A stretch of DNA of 64,000 bases from Isochrysis galbana (Eukaryota; Haptophyta; Isochrysidales; Isochrysidaceae): contig CM030939.1 in assembly GCA_018136815.1 (NCBI GenBank), positions 972,113 through 1,036,112 of the forward strand, written 5' to 3'. Made by a program: the position numbers and the translations under genes. How positions within the stretch are numbered: the first letter of the stretch is position 1; each line of letters starts with the position of its first letter. Below are positions 21,876 through 33,186 of this stretch, piece after piece. The notes below the pieces were generated by a model. It searched no databases. It was not told the DNA's origin and saw only the letters and a list, made by a program, of their open reading frames with translations.

Positions 21876-23979
21876 ATGGCTCCCAAGAAGATGTCCATCG
21901 CTGATCTCAAGAAGGAGTGCAAGGCACGAGGCCTGCCCATGGCAGGCGAGAAGGGAGACCTGGAGCGCCGCCTCGAGGTCTTCGAGCTGGGTGAGCGCTT
22001 CAAGACCGAGGACGGGCGTAACCCATCGCTTCTCAAGGCAGGCGAGCTCAAGAAAGCGCTCGCTCAGCGTGGGCTGCCGTGTGATCTCTCGATTAACACG
22101 CGTGATGAGCTTAACGCTGCACTCGTTGAAGCTTTGCGAAAAGAAGGCGCTGCGAAGCAAGAAGACAGTAGTGAGGATGAAAGGCCCCTCAGCGAACGAC
22201 GTAAGGCCGGTGAGAAGACGAGCGGAGCCGGCTCATCCGACACCAGCCTTGCTGTGGATATGGCGAAGAAGGTCCTTGAACTTGGCGAGGGTGGCGACTA
22301 TGAAGGCGTGCTCTCACTGATTGGCAAAAGTGTTTCGCGAGCAACACCGTTCAACGACTTGCGCCGAGCTTATCTATCCCTTGCCCGACTGATTCACCCC
22401 GACAAGCTATCTGCGGCATTTGACGGCGCCACTCGTGCGTTTCAACTACTAGTGACATCCTTTGAAGCACTCTCGTCACCCGAGCCAATGCCCGAGGAGA
22501 CCAAGGGAGGCAAGCGACCAAAGGCTGCGACGACCCTGGCGCGCTCGAATGCGAATTGCTACCGAACCAAACTTTTTTGTCCACGCTGCGGGGACGAATG
22601 GGCCAAATCGGACTCGGGTGTCGAGAAGTACTCATGTGCGCCACGCTTCCCGTTAGCCGGGCACCCACTAATGGCCATCCTTGGTGCCGGCGCCTTTCCG
22701 GCATTGGCATGCTCTTGCAATCCATCTTTGTGGAGCGGGCTTGACCTCCTGCACTCTCCTCATGTCCTTCGAGCGTGCATTGATCTATGGCTTACCTTTG
22801 TTCACTGGCTGGAGCAGATACGCACATGATGCTCGGCTTGAAAACCTTCTGTTGCGCTGGCTGCCTATGCGAATTCGGCTGTGTCACTGCCACCCACAAG
22901 TGCCCACTTTGCAATCGTAAGCTCGACTCCTACCACCCGCAAGACTACCACAAGCAAATCGAGTGCAAGGCGTGCAAGGGCCAATTTGGGTTTTGGCTCT
23001 TTACCGTGCCACCAAGGGTTGATGAAGCACTACGCGCGGAGGTGAAGATGAGGCCTGTGCACATGCATGGGCGAAACTTGAGCCTGCACAAGATTTCCCC
23101 ACCGCTTCACCTTGAACGCCGCTCCTTGGAGCGATGTCTTGACATTCAGCATGCATGCCATTGTTCACAGCGTGCCGGATCCACTCAATTGAACCCCCTC
23201 CTTCTCCCTCCCCTTTTCTCCCCTGCTCACGCCATCAGATCCGGGCTGCTCAAGAAGCTGCCCTTAAAGCCCGGGAGGCTAGACTAGCTCGTTTGCAACG
23301 GATGCAGCGAAAGGCGGCGGAGCGCGGTGACGATGCTGCCGACGAGGCTGCACGTCTCAAACACGCTGAGGCGCTTTTCGTTCGCAATCTCATCGATGCC
23401 TGTCCGCGATGCGGTTTCGAGCCCCCGTCCTCCGAGACCGACAAGGATTCGCTGCAGGCTCACCTTGACGCGTGCCATGACAAAGTCGCCCACAAGCTTC
23501 ACCGCAAGGCAGTTCAGGCGGCGGAAGCACGTGCTGAGAAGAAAGCAGCAGCTGTGGACGCGCAAGCCGAGGCCACAAATCTGGCAGCATGGCAGTTTTT
23601 GGGTGGAAATTCGGGGTCAATGTGGCTGTTGACGGACAACCAACTAAAGAAGCAATGCGAGGATCGGGGCCTTGAGACGGGCTCACGAGAGGACATGCTC
23701 GGTCGACTCGCTGCTGCCTCTGCCGAGAGCGCTAACAACCTGTTGACTCACGAAGACGGAGGCAAGGGTGGCGGTACCAGTAGAGGAGCCAAGCGCAGCC
23801 GTCCGCACGTCGATCGCGAGAGCCTTCCTTCCAATCTCCACTCGATGTCGCTTTCCCAACTTCGTGCAGTTGCTGCTGCCAGTGGCTTGGACGCACGTGG
23901 TTGCCGCAACACCGATGACGTAATACGGCTCATCGAAGCGGCAACATACGACGCCAACGAGCCGTTGTTGCTCGAGTGA
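21876..23979 (+). CDS. SAP-motif / J-domain / zinc-cluster protein (3 exons)
   Basis: Exons 21876-22635, 22818-23041, 23239-23979; 574 residues, phases agree. Order of domains: SAP motif MSIADLKKECKARGLPMAGE (about 6-37); a second SAP-like helix pair GELKKALAQRGLPC; a J-domain-like segment LRRAYLSLARLIHPDK with the HPD that stimulates Hsp70; zinc cluster 1 CPRCGDEW plus CCAGCLCEFGC ... CPLCNRK and CKACKGQFGFWLF; a basic coiled coil (ALKAREARLARLQRMQRKAA); a C-x2-C ... H-x3-C finger (CPRCGF ... HLDACH); then two more SAP-like motifs (LTDNQLKKQCEDRGLETG and LSQLRAVAAASGLDARG). SAP motifs bind DNA or RNA, so a nuclear chromatin or RNA role with a co-chaperone activity is plausible, but this is inference. 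The intron 1 donor was chosen by reading-frame agreement. Confidence 0.82.
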
Positions 23980-24840
23980 AGAGGCTGCAGGCACGCGCTG
24001 CTCGTTTGAAAAAGGGCACAATCCCTTGCCGAAAGCACCACGGCAGCTGAGCGCAGGTCATTATCGAGCCGCCGACCGTACAACAACATCACTGAACCTC
24101 GTATCGGCTAGCGATCCGAGCGATGGTACGTGAATCAGCGACCGTCCCCTTCTCATGAGTATCCTGGGGTACCATTTGTTGATGATTTGCGAGCACCTTT
24201 GAGCGCAATTCGACGGCCACTCCAACTTTTGGTGATCGCAGCCCCGTCAGCCGCTCTAGCATCTAGACACCTCGACAACATCTAGCACTACGAGCCGCAG
24301 GTGTGGTGAAGACAACCGACGACAACACGGCCCCGCAACAGCTCGCCATGCTGCTGTATACGGAGCACGCACGTAAGGGCCCTTGCACGCGCACGGTGTA
24401 TGTAGTTCATGAGCGCGTAGCAATTTAATTTGGGTCTTGAGGTCTTTATTTCATGTAGTACTACTACTATTTGATTTGCTTCCGGCTAGCGCGGCGCTCG
24501 AGCTGGCGAACTAGAGCGCCTAGCTTTACGCTTGGGGGTCAGGGTAAAGTAGGCGCGCGCGGTAAAGTGTAGCGCCTCAGGGCCCTCATCCCACAACCCT
24601 CCGCATCTCCATCCGCTATAGCACCGACGGATCGACGCAAACGGGCGGTTGTAAAATGTAAAGGCACAGGTGGCACAAGGACATGCGTGGTGTGTGTGCT
24701 GTGAGTGTACGGGAGGAGCTGTGACCATCCCTCGTTCCCGCTGCCCGGTGAGCAATTACTTGTAATAAATGAATACAGCATCCACAAAATGTTGCCAATG
24801 AGCCCATGCATGAGTGCATCCACTTTTTCTAGTGCACATC
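23980..24840. other. Convergent intergenic region
   Basis: Between the ends of two convergent genes. No ORF with recognisable features; presumably two 3' UTRs and spacer. Confidence 0.45.
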
Positions 24841-26115
24841 TCACGAAAAATCTAGCGCCCGCGCAGGCAATAAGGCATGAAGATCTTGGAAGCGGCCCAC
24901 CTCTTCTTCCGACTCCACCAAGCACGTAACAAGCCCGCGACTCCCTCGACGAGCCGTGCGCCCCGCCGAGTGGACGAAACCGGCCACGCTCGTCGGCATG
25001 TCGTAGAGTACGACGTGCCGAAGAGCAGGGAAGTCGAGCCCTCGGGCTGCTACTCCAGTGCAAACCAGGACCCGTGAGCGACCCGCGATGAAGTCGGAAA
25101 TAGCGGACTCTGGCCTCATCACGCTCTCCTTCCGTTCCTGCCGATGGGGATCCCCGCTGTCACCTCGCAAGTCGACGACATCATCGATGAGCAAGGAGGG
25201 CTTGAGATGCGGCATCGCTGCGCTCAGATGAGCATGCACCGAAAGCGCTGAAGCGGATTCACAAAACACCATGGTTGTGCCTCCTTGAAGCCAAGGATCA
25301 ACCTCAGCTGATCGGAGCGAAGATACCAATGCAGCATTTCGGTCTGCATCTGGTCCCATATAGTTGAAAACCTGTCTGAGTGTGGGTACCATTACGGTTG
25401 GTTTTCCAGCCGCAGATGGTTCAGCAACACGTATTGCGTGGCGGAACCGCCTTCCCAAGGCCAGTTCATGTTGCATGGAAAGATAGGCCGTCGCAAGCAG
25501 GCACTGGGACGATGTGGGCACCAGTGATAGCAACTGAGCTGCCTCATCTGTCAACTTATCGTCATACGCGCTCCCACATAGGAGCGCGTCGCACTCGTCA
25601 AAGGCCACAACTACAAGCTGCGACATCCACTGGAGTGCAGCCTTCCCCGATGCCAAGCGGCGACGCAGAGCTCTAGGAGTTGAAACGAGCAACTGAGGGC
25701 TCGATGCATCGTCTACAAGAGCGGCACTAAAGTCCGTTTCCATGCCAACATGAAGAGCAGGCTCAAGTGATGCAACTAGAGATCTAGCTGTATTGGCATG
25801 CTGCTCCACAAGGACTTGGGTCGGCGCGAGAACGAGAGCTGTATGCGGCTGTGACCCCTGCTTAGCTGCGGACGCACGAGCGAGGCGTTCGATGAGTGGC
25901 AGAAGAAAGGCGAGCGTCTTTCCAGATCCAGTTTGCGCCTGCAGCAGGATGTCTTGACCGCTGAGTGCAGGCACAAGCACCTCCCTCTGCATCGCATTGG
26001 GCGCACTGATTGAGAAGTTTTCGCGCAGGGCAGCAGCAATCTGTGGTTGCACGTAGGCCCCAAACCCATCGGCCGAGGCACGTGAGAGCCTACGCAAGCT
26101 TTGTCTCGCGAGCAT
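24841..26115 (-). CDS. DEAD-box ATP-dependent RNA helicase (DECD variant), possibly organellar
   Basis: A single exon of 424 residues. DEAD-box helicases unwind short RNA duplexes in an ATP-dependent way. Motifs: motif I AQTGSGKT (60-67); Ia APTQ (97-100) in place of the usual PTRE; Ib STPRAL (145-150); motif II DECD (173-176); motif III ATAYLS in place of SAT; motif V CTGVAARGLDFP; motif VI HSAGRTARRG. The Q-motif region lacks an obvious FxxF/Q pair but has NAMQREVLVPAL. The N-terminus MLARQSLRRLSRASADGF is Arg/Ser-rich without acidic residues, a possible mitochondrial presequence. The usual C-terminal tail is absent. It is close to the minimal helicase length and probably active, as the ATP-binding residues are intact. 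Confidence 0.92.
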   Translation of the reverse strand: MLARQSLRRLSRASADGFGAYVQPQIAAALRENFSISAPNAMQREVLVPALSGQDILLQAQTGSGKTLAFLLPLIERLARASAAKQGSQPHTALVLAPTQVLVEQHANTARSLVASLEPALHVGMETDFSAALVDDASSPQLLVSTPRALRRRLASGKAALQWMSQLVVVAFDECDALLCGSAYDDKLTDEAAQLLSLVPTSSQCLLATAYLSMQHELALGRRFRHAIRVAEPSAAGKPTVMVPTLRQVFNYMGPDADRNAALVSSLRSAEVDPWLQGGTTMVFCESASALSVHAHLSAAMPHLKPSLLIDDVVDLRGDSGDPHRQERKESVMRPESAISDFIAGRSRVLVCTGVAARGLDFPALRHVVLYDMPTSVAGFVHSAGRTARRGSRGLVTCLVESEEEVGRFQDLHALLPARALDFS

Positions 26116-27779
26116 TGCACAGCACTAGGCAGGGCAGGAGGAATGCACTTAGGCTGGGTTAAGCAGCACAGCGTAGCCCAGGCGAGAGTAGCGAGGGACG
26201 GGGAGGGTGGGTCAGGGTGGAGTGGGGTCGATGGGTGGGTGGGTAGGGGTGAGGGTGCGGGGGCGGGGGCGGAGGAGGAGAGAGAGGGAGCGAGCGAGCG
26301 AGGGACCAGGCGGCTCGCGCAGTGGACGGCGCCGGCTCACACACCTCTTCCGCGGGACTGTTTAGGTAGTACTTACTATTGTAGTGGGACTAACGAATAC
26401 CATACTAGTGGGACTAATCTCCCCCCCCCCCCCCCGCCCCATCCCGTTCGTCGTATGAGAATACAATACTACTAATAGGGCTGCAGCAAGCAACCAACCA
26501 ACAATCAATCGATCAATCGATGGTCAAATCGGGGGGTTTTGAGAGTGTTTCACTCGAGTTTCACTCCGAGTTTGACGTCAAACGTCGAGGTGAAACATTG
26601 GTGAAAGCAAGTTTGTTTGTCTACGCCCACTGCCATTGGGCACTGGGCTTGTAGGAGAACTCTGGCGGCGGGTTCTCCTACTGGTTTTTCTTTCTCCCTC
26701 GCGAGCGATGGCGGTGCGCTTGCGGCCCGTTGGCGCCAGCAGGGATGTGGGTCAGGCCAAGCACAGGCCGCGGGTGTGCCGCGCGAGTCCATTCGCCTGC
26801 ACCTGCACCACAACCTGACCCACTCCATCACTCTCGCCCACGCCGACAAACATCGAGGGGAGAGGGCAGTGGCCCCTCCCCCCGGTATTACTCGGACACC
26901 TGGCTCGTCAGGCATGGCGGGATTCTGGGACTGAAAGCAGTTGTGTCCAATTAGCTAGTGGGGTTGGCTAGGATATAACATTAAAAATTTAATTACTACA
27001 ATTGATTCCAAATGCCCGTCATTGTCCTGTTCCCCGTCCTCCCGATGAGCCCGTTCCGGGCTCCCCGGATGATGCGAGCGCCGCGCTAGCCGCTGGTGCG
27101 CCTTCGCGACTCGTTCCCAAAGAGGAAACGAACGTCGCTCCGACACGTTGGCGCCAGGTAGGCCCCTAGAAACGGACGCAGCCGACGTAGAATATAGAAT
27201 GGGAAAATGAAAATGGAGATGCGAGGTCCGCAAAACGGCGTGAAGTGTGAAGCGGGCGCCATGCGGCATATGCATGCGGCCGATAGGCGATAGGCGCAAG
27301 AGGGCGGCCCTCCTTGTGCATTTCGTTAGCACTAGCGCTGCTCAACGAGGCGATAGCGCGGGCCTTGCGCCTTGCTACAACAAGTCACACGCGGACAGCC
27401 ATTTGAAAGTGTGGGCTAGAAACTCTTCTATTCAACAAACCCGATTTGCTTTTGCAAGCACTCCCACTCTCAAGCGCATCTGCATTTTTAGCGCAAGAAC
27501 AAGCAACAGATCGTTGTGTCGGCGTGGCCATGCGCTATGCCCTGCCCTTCCGACGGGTGTGTGGCGCACGGTGTGCATCTTTCCTCGATACTACTCACCC
27601 CTCGCTCGCCTTGCAACGGCTGTATACTTTTGCCATTGGCATGTCCCAATCACTCCATGCGGATCGGCATGTCCTAAGCACTCTATGCGGGTTTGTCGGT
27701 CCGAGGAAAATCTCCCACGAACACGTTGAGTCGACGCGTGGTGGTTGGTGTACATGGTGTTGCAATAATGTTCAGCTCT
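26116..27779. other. Intergenic spacer with a hairpin and a SINE-like core
   Basis: 26200-26300 is G-rich; a C run lies at about 26410-26424. Short plus-strand frames at 26617-26934 and 27446-27832 have no family features. A hairpin (26651-26681) and a short repeat shared with 63 kb (27077-27110) are listed separately. About 27440-27779 likely holds the 3' UTR of the coiled-coil gene. Confidence 0.4.
26651..26681. repeat. Perfect 10-bp inverted repeat (hairpin)
   Basis: GTAGGAGAAC, an 11-base GC-rich loop, then GTTCTCCTAC. It is not followed by a T-run; function unknown. Confidence 0.6.
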
Positions 27780-30700
27780 TCAGCTCGCGGCGAGCTCAGC
27801 GAGCGCCCCTCGTGCGAGAGCGCTGCCCTTGAGCTCAATCGACGTGCTCACTGCCTTCGGTGAGACAATCTTGCATCTACCACTTGGCGTGGACAGAGAA
27901 GTGTCGCCGTGACGCTGCCACGCTGCGGGTGTGTTAGCCGTTCGAATCATTCTTGGGCTAGCCGTTTGAGGAGACGTACTCTGACGTGCCGACTCCTCTA
28001 CTAGAAATTTGTTCGGAGAGGTGCTGTCGAAGGGTGCTGTGTGCGAAAAGTGCGGAGAAGCCATGATGGCTTCTCTTGCCGTCTGCAGTATGCGGGTTGC
28101 CGTGGCCGTCGGCGATATCCGCCTTGCGCTAGACGACACATGTGACGGTGGATTTGAACGGTTGGAGAGCCGATCACCTCCAGGGCTTATCATTGTTCCC
28201 ATTGTCGTCGATCTGAGACTCTCGCGCGCCATCGAGCTCTGGCGATCTGATTGGCCCATGCCTTCATTGCATTTGTCGTGCGTCGATACCAACACCTTGC
28301 TCGAAGTCTGTGATGAGTCGTACAAATCCGGGTCGAGTGGACGCACCGACTCTGAATCCCAGCTAGCTTGCTCATTGAAACCCTCAGCACTCGAGCCATT
28401 CGGATACAGCCCGTCGTGGAAGTCCTCCACGAATATCGTCTGATCGGAGTCGCTTTGGTGTTCATGGTGACCAATCGCTGTGGAACGCGGTTCGGAGGTC
28501 GTTTCCAAGAGGCCACGAGGGGCATCATGGCTTGATGTCGGTGCGGAGTGCGCCAATTTGAACTCGAGGTCGCGAGCATATCGCTCGAGATCCATCACAT
28601 ACTTCGCTTGGGCCATCTCAAGGGCTGCGCCCTCCTCGTCCTCGCCCTTTGTCATCAATGCCAAGGTGCCCCTGCCACCAAATTGACTATGGCTGATTCC
28701 ACGCTCCTCGTCTAACTCATGCAATGGCCTTTGAGAGGAATGGAGGGGTGCGCGTACGTCAACAAGGCGAGCACCGCGCCCGCTTCGCGAGTCAGCGTTC
28801 GAACGGAATCGCACAGCACCACGGAGCTGATCATTCAGAAACTCGACCTTCGTTGAGAGCTGCTGGTGAGATTGGCGCAGGCGATTGAGCTCGTCCTGAG
28901 CACACCGCAACGAGCTCTTGGCGGTTTCGGCAGCACGAGTCGCTGAAGCAGCTGCGGCGGCCGCCTCCTCTCTTTTCATTTCCGCTGTCCTCTTCTTCTG
29001 GTCGGCAAAATGAAGCTTTCCACGCAGAAGCTCAGCTTCTCGCGTGGCACTATCTCGGCTCGTGCGAGCCTCCTCGACTTCCTGGACGAGGCGGTCGGCC
29101 TTCCTGCGAAGTCCCTCGTTGAGCAGTTCCAACCCAGATGTACCATGCGGCTCCGGAGAGATTTCGTCAATCCCATGCGAACCATCGCATCCAGCACACC
29201 TCACAGATATCCGAGCGGCAGCAGTGGCAGCACGCAGTCGGTCACGCTTGGCGGCGGAGATCGCAGCCTCGCGGACACCGCGCCGTGGCGCCACATCTTC
29301 CGCCCGTTGAGTTCCAGAGCATCCAGGTGCCGTGCTGGCTGAAGTAGCACTTCGATCGACATTTGAGGACGGGCCACAATTCGCTCCAGCATCCCAATCA
29401 AAGTCGTAATGAGGGGCTCTGATGCCGTCCACCCTATCAGCCCTTAGATCTGGACGTACAGCAACCGTCGCCCCCATTCCCGCCACCGACTCCTCCTTCA
29501 GGTATTCTCGCGAAGGGCTCTCAAACAGCCGAGCTCGCCTATTGCCGCCTCGAATACCTAGAGCAGGAGGAGTCTCCCACACTGGCGGCGACGGTGGTGA
29601 ACGTTTGCAAGCCTCCGGGCGTGCATCCTGGCATTTCCCAATTTGTTGAGCTTCAACGGCCCACCCTCTCCCATCACTTGTGGTCTGCTCCCTGGCGAGG
29701 GGTATGTCCTTCCCGTCGCTTTGCCCTTCCAACTCTTGAAGCCGCACACGCATCAGCAGTACGCGGCTGCGCTCCCGCTCGAGGGCCGCAGCGGACTCTT
29801 GCTCACGGGCCTGAGCTGTTGCGAGGCTCTCCTCCAGCTGAAATATACGGCGGCGCTCAGAGGCTAGTTCTGCTTCTGCGCGTGCAGTTGCCTTGTTTGC
29901 CATCTGAAGTCGAGCACATAGATCAGAATAATCACCCTCCGTATTATTGGATTGCCAAGCAGCTGACGAGTGGCCCGTAAAATCGTGAAAGCCGCCCAAC
30001 GATTGTGCATGATGCGCCATTGCCTCAGCCGCCTTCATGCCTTCAAGCCTACGTAATAGCTCATTCTCTCGGCGAGCTGCCATGACTGCAGCCTTCGCTG
30101 CCGAGTCGGACGCGACTCTTGCACAGTCTTGCATCTCCGCAAGTTGTTGCAGCGCTGCTTGTGAGGTCTCGTTCTCACGATGCGCCACCACCTGTGCTAC
30201 CCGAGCTTCTAAACGAGCCTCTTCCGCTGCTTTGCACGCCTCGTTTCTTTCCGACCGCACTGCCTCGAGGTCGCGCTTTGCGGTCTCGACCTCGATCTCC
30301 GCCAGGCGTATCCTCTCTCCAAGTTCCTCTACGGCTTTCATGGCTACCTCGGCCTTCTGTTGTTCGGCTGCGGCCATTGCTGATGCTTGCTTGGCATCGT
30401 CCTCCGCCCTATCAGCTCGCGCCAAAGCTCGCTCCAGAACATCGCGTAGTTCATGTAGGCTTTGATCTTTGCCTGCCGCTGTCGTTCTGCTGTCATCTTG
30501 CAGCGCAACCTGGTCCATCCCAGCATCTGCCGTCCTCACATTTGCATCATGCCCATCCAACCCATTCGTTTCGACTCCTCGAGCGCCGGGTGAAAGGGTA
30601 GATTTCGAAACTTGGCGTTGCCCCGAACCCGCGAATTCCGTGTTAGAACACGCCATTTCTCCTGCTGCGATCGGCTGGTTCAAATTTGTCCGACCGCCAC

Positions 30701-32300
30701 TCAACGTTAGCTTGACCCGCTTCGCCTTGGATGACCCCAAGGACTTGCCTACCGCCGCCTCAGTCGTGGCATCCCCAATATGGGAAGGGTCCGGTTCTTC
30801 GGTCTCTGCAGCAAATCCAGTACGGAAAGGACAGCCGGCATAAACGATTGCAGATTTATCTACGCATTCTCCACCATCATGCCCATCTTGGCTCAACATC
30901 TCTCGCGCATCGCCCGTCGCTTGCACATCTTTCTGCTCCACTCGCTTTGGTGGCCCCTCTGTAAGCGACTGAACTTCCCTTTTGCTCCCATCGTTGCCAT
31001 GCACAGGGATGCCTCGTGCGTGGAGGGAGCGCGCCTCTATCTCTGCCAGGCGTGCTGCCAGGGATTCTGATGCACGCCTCTGCTGCGCCAGCGCCACCTC
31101 TGCCGCAGCTGCACGCTCAGCTTGCTCAGCAGCTTCTGTCTCTGCCATTGTTAGACGCCGCCGCAGCTCGTCGTGAGCGGCTCGTGCGGAGTCCGTCGCT
31201 GCACGTACAGCTGCTGATACGGAGTCCAGCTTGTCCTGCTCGCTCGCGCGTCGAGCTGCCTCGATTTGTGCTTCTGCATCGCGTCTAGCTGCTGCAATTT
31301 CTTCGCTAGCAGCATCGGCAGCAGCGCGCACCTGCTGCTTCGAAGCCAGCTCTGCTTTGCTGTGCGCTATTGCTTCCTCTCGTCGAGCAGCTGCCTTTTC
31401 CACCGCCTCGTTTCGCAACCTCTCCAATTCCTCCTCGCGAGCGGCCAGAGAATTCTTGGTGGCCTCTAGCTCGGATTGCAGCAGCAACGCAAAACGTTCG
31501 ATCGCCAAGGATGACGAGGGTGGTGACGAAAGGGTCATCGATTTTGATGCGGACTTTTGATCAGAAACGGATGGTCCGAGTTTCTGAGGCTCTAAATTGG
31601 CCCCGCCACGAGATTGCTTATTCGGCGTCCGAGATTCCTCAGAGCACGCAGGAGTCGCTCCAGTTGTCTGGTGAGACGGCTGCGCGTCGCCACGGGAATG
31701 GGGTCGCTCCTCATCTGGGCGGGGGATGACAGTCTCCAAAGATACAGTTGAGTGTAGTGACAACTCGGAGAGAACCTTGCCTGGCTCATGTAGCTGCGAG
31801 GCAGACGTCCCTGTCCTCCCCACAGCAGCACCACGCTGTGTCTGATCCCACATGTGCGCCTGCAGCCGAGCGTACCGACGACGAAGCTGGTCCGTCTGCG
31901 TCTTGTAGTGCTCGGCCAATCCATCGGCCTTTGCTGCTGCACTTACAGCTTGCGCAAGGGCAGCATCCTTCCGTCGCATCTCGCGGTCGAGCCTCTCCCT
32001 TTCGCGTTCAAGCTGATGACCATGAGCGCCCTCTTCCTTCTGCCCATTGCAGAGCGTCACTAGCCTTTCGTTGAGCGCAGAGCATGTGTGTTCGGCCATC
32101 CGAAGCTTCTCGGAAAGGTCTCCTCCGCCCGGCGCTGCTGATGAAGGGCTCGGCCGCAGCTTGCTGGAAGGGGAAAGCGCGGAGAGGTCACGAAGGGGAG
32201 AGGATGGAGGTACAGCCTCCGTCGCACTCCTTACTCTCCCTCCCGCCCCAGCTCGGAGCGCTGGCGACGACCGCTTCGGCTTCGCCGACGGCGACGCCAT
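27780..32300 (-). CDS. Large coiled-coil protein, 1,506 residues, function unknown
   Basis: A single uninterrupted frame; ATG 32300 (MASPSAKPKRSSPALRAGAG) is chosen because the frame upstream to 32576 has no supporting features. Domain order: Ser/Pro/basic head (1-60); coiled coil 1 (about 60-160, ERERLDREMRRKDAALAQ); low-complexity linker; long Ala/Glu/Arg heptads (about 290-460 and 700-970, for example EEIAAARRDAEAQIEAARR); a disordered middle with one CAGCDG pair; coiled coil 3 (about 1120-1220, NEGLRRKADRLVQEVEEART); and a Ser/Thr-rich tail with many SP/TP sites (SPNKFLVEE, SPQTASPRM, TPSGRCKIVSPK). This is the layout of cytoskeletal, basal-body or Golgi scaffold proteins, with possible regulation by proline-directed kinases. 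No homologue is recognised. Confidence 0.8.
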   Translation of the reverse strand: MASPSAKPKRSSPALRAGAGGRVRSATEAVPPSSPLRDLSALSPSSKLRPSPSSAAPGGGDLSEKLRMAEHTCSALNERLVTLCNGQKEEGAHGHQLERERERLDREMRRKDAALAQAVSAAAKADGLAEHYKTQTDQLRRRYARLQAHMWDQTQRGAAVGRTGTSASQLHEPGKVLSELSLHSTVSLETVIPRPDEERPHSRGDAQPSHQTTGATPACSEESRTPNKQSRGGANLEPQKLGPSVSDQKSASKSMTLSSPPSSSLAIERFALLLQSELEATKNSLAAREEELERLRNEAVEKAAARREEAIAHSKAELASKQQVRAAADAASEEIAAARRDAEAQIEAARRASEQDKLDSVSAAVRAATDSARAAHDELRRRLTMAETEAAEQAERAAAAEVALAQQRRASESLAARLAEIEARSLHARGIPVHGNDGSKREVQSLTEGPPKRVEQKDVQATGDAREMLSQDGHDGGECVDKSAIVYAGCPFRTGFAAETEEPDPSHIGDATTEAAVGKSLGSSKAKRVKLTLSGGRTNLNQPIAAGEMACSNTEFAGSGQRQVSKSTLSPGARGVETNGLDGHDANVRTADAGMDQVALQDDSRTTAAGKDQSLHELRDVLERALARADRAEDDAKQASAMAAAEQQKAEVAMKAVEELGERIRLAEIEVETAKRDLEAVRSERNEACKAAEEARLEARVAQVVAHRENETSQAALQQLAEMQDCARVASDSAAKAAVMAARRENELLRRLEGMKAAEAMAHHAQSLGGFHDFTGHSSAAWQSNNTEGDYSDLCARLQMANKATARAEAELASERRRIFQLEESLATAQAREQESAAALERERSRVLLMRVRLQELEGQSDGKDIPLAREQTTSDGRGWAVEAQQIGKCQDARPEACKRSPPSPPVWETPPALGIRGGNRRARLFESPSREYLKEESVAGMGATVAVRPDLRADRVDGIRAPHYDFDWDAGANCGPSSNVDRSATSASTAPGCSGTQRAEDVAPRRGVREAAISAAKRDRLRAATAAARISVRCAGCDGSHGIDEISPEPHGTSGLELLNEGLRRKADRLVQEVEEARTSRDSATREAELLRGKLHFADQKKRTAEMKREEAAAAAASATRAAETAKSSLRCAQDELNRLRQSHQQLSTKVEFLNDQLRGAVRFRSNADSRSGRGARLVDVRAPLHSSQRPLHELDEERGISHSQFGGRGTLALMTKGEDEEGAALEMAQAKYVMDLERYARDLEFKLAHSAPTSSHDAPRGLLETTSEPRSTAIGHHEHQSDSDQTIFVEDFHDGLYPNGSSAEGFNEQASWDSESVRPLDPDLYDSSQTSSKVLVSTHDKCNEGMGQSDRQSSMARESLRSTTMGTMISPGGDRLSNRSNPPSHVSSSARRISPTATATRILQTAREAIMASPHFSHTAPFDSTSPNKFLVEESARQSTSPQTASPRMIRTANTPAAWQRHGDTSLSTPSGRCKIVSPKAVSTSIELKGSALARGALAELAAS

Positions 32301-32635
32301 CGTTTGAAGCGTCGCCGCTTCTCTTCTCTCTTTCTCTGCGCTTGAGACCTTCTCCTTCCTCTCACCTCTCTTTCCTCTAGAGTACTCTAGAGTAGAGTTT
32401 TGTGATCTACAGTCTACTTTAGAGAAGAGTACGAGTAGAGAAATGTATTTTCCATTGGTCACTAAATTAACCCTAGTACTTCCCCAGTCCGCGAGGCGGG
32501 ACGATCCGCGATGGGGAGCACTGAGAGGCCGCACGATAAAGAGCAGATGCAAAGGAGGCCCACGGGCGTGGCGCACCGCAGGCGGATGATGAAAGCCTTG
32601 CGATTGGCGAGATTCGAGATCCTAGATGGGAAATA

Positions 32636-32735
32636 CGTATTCACCGTATTTGTACGCAAACCAAATACAGACCGTATTTGCCGTATTTGAAACCCCCTCC
32701 GTATTTGCCCCCGTATTTGGAAGTAGAAGTAGAAG
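32636..32735. repeat. GTATTTG-rich cluster
   Basis: Seven GTATTTG words within 100 bases. The same word is clustered at 48680-48850, and both clusters lie beside a GCGAATGCGACACA-type segment in the same relative order, so they belong to one composite repeat. Confidence 0.65.
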
Positions 32736-32814
32736 TAGTGAAGTAGTAGTAAGTAGTAGACAACGCGACGACGCATACCGGTCTGTGGTCTGTGGTCTGT
32801 AGTGCGATAGTGTG

Positions 32815-33150
32815 ATCTTGTGTCGCATTCGCGAATCGACACTCGTAAGGCTTCTCTTCGTCGTTCGGTATTATCGTTATAATTCTCTCGTTCTCGTTCT
32901 CGGTCAAAAGCTTCGCTTGGATGCATAGGATCTTGGGTTGTGGAGCGCCCTCTCTCTTTCTCTCGAAAGAGAAGGGAAGTTTCCCCACCCTTCTTCCTCC
33001 TAGACGCCTCGCCAATAGGTTTAATTCGCTATCTTCTCCGCGCTTCTCTATCTACTTCAGTGATTGCAATTAGGTTTAATTTGCAATCTCTTCGCATCTC
33101 CCCCTTAGGCCCACCGCATCTCTCTCGTCTTATTCGATAAGTCTTTTGGA
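32815..33150 (+). repeat. Interspersed repeat family A, copy 2
   Basis: Inverted relative to copy 1 at 5868-6245. Shared landmarks include TTCGCGAATCGACACTCG, TTATCGTTATAATTCTC, TCGGTCAAAAGCTTCGC and AGAAGGGAAGTTTCCCCACC. Divergence is visible as scattered substitutions and small indels. Confidence 0.75.
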
Positions 33151-33186
33151 ATTGTGGAAATCAAAGCCGCAGCTTGGATTGTAACG

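Noticed and set aside
26617..26934. 105-codon plus frame near the hairpin
   Set aside because: No ATG in good context, no family features, composition not distinct from spacer.
32301..32576. N-terminal extension of the 1,506-aa coiled-coil protein
   Set aside because: Upstream frame has no good start context, is AT-rich promoter-like sequence and adds no recognisable feature; ATG 32300 is preferred.
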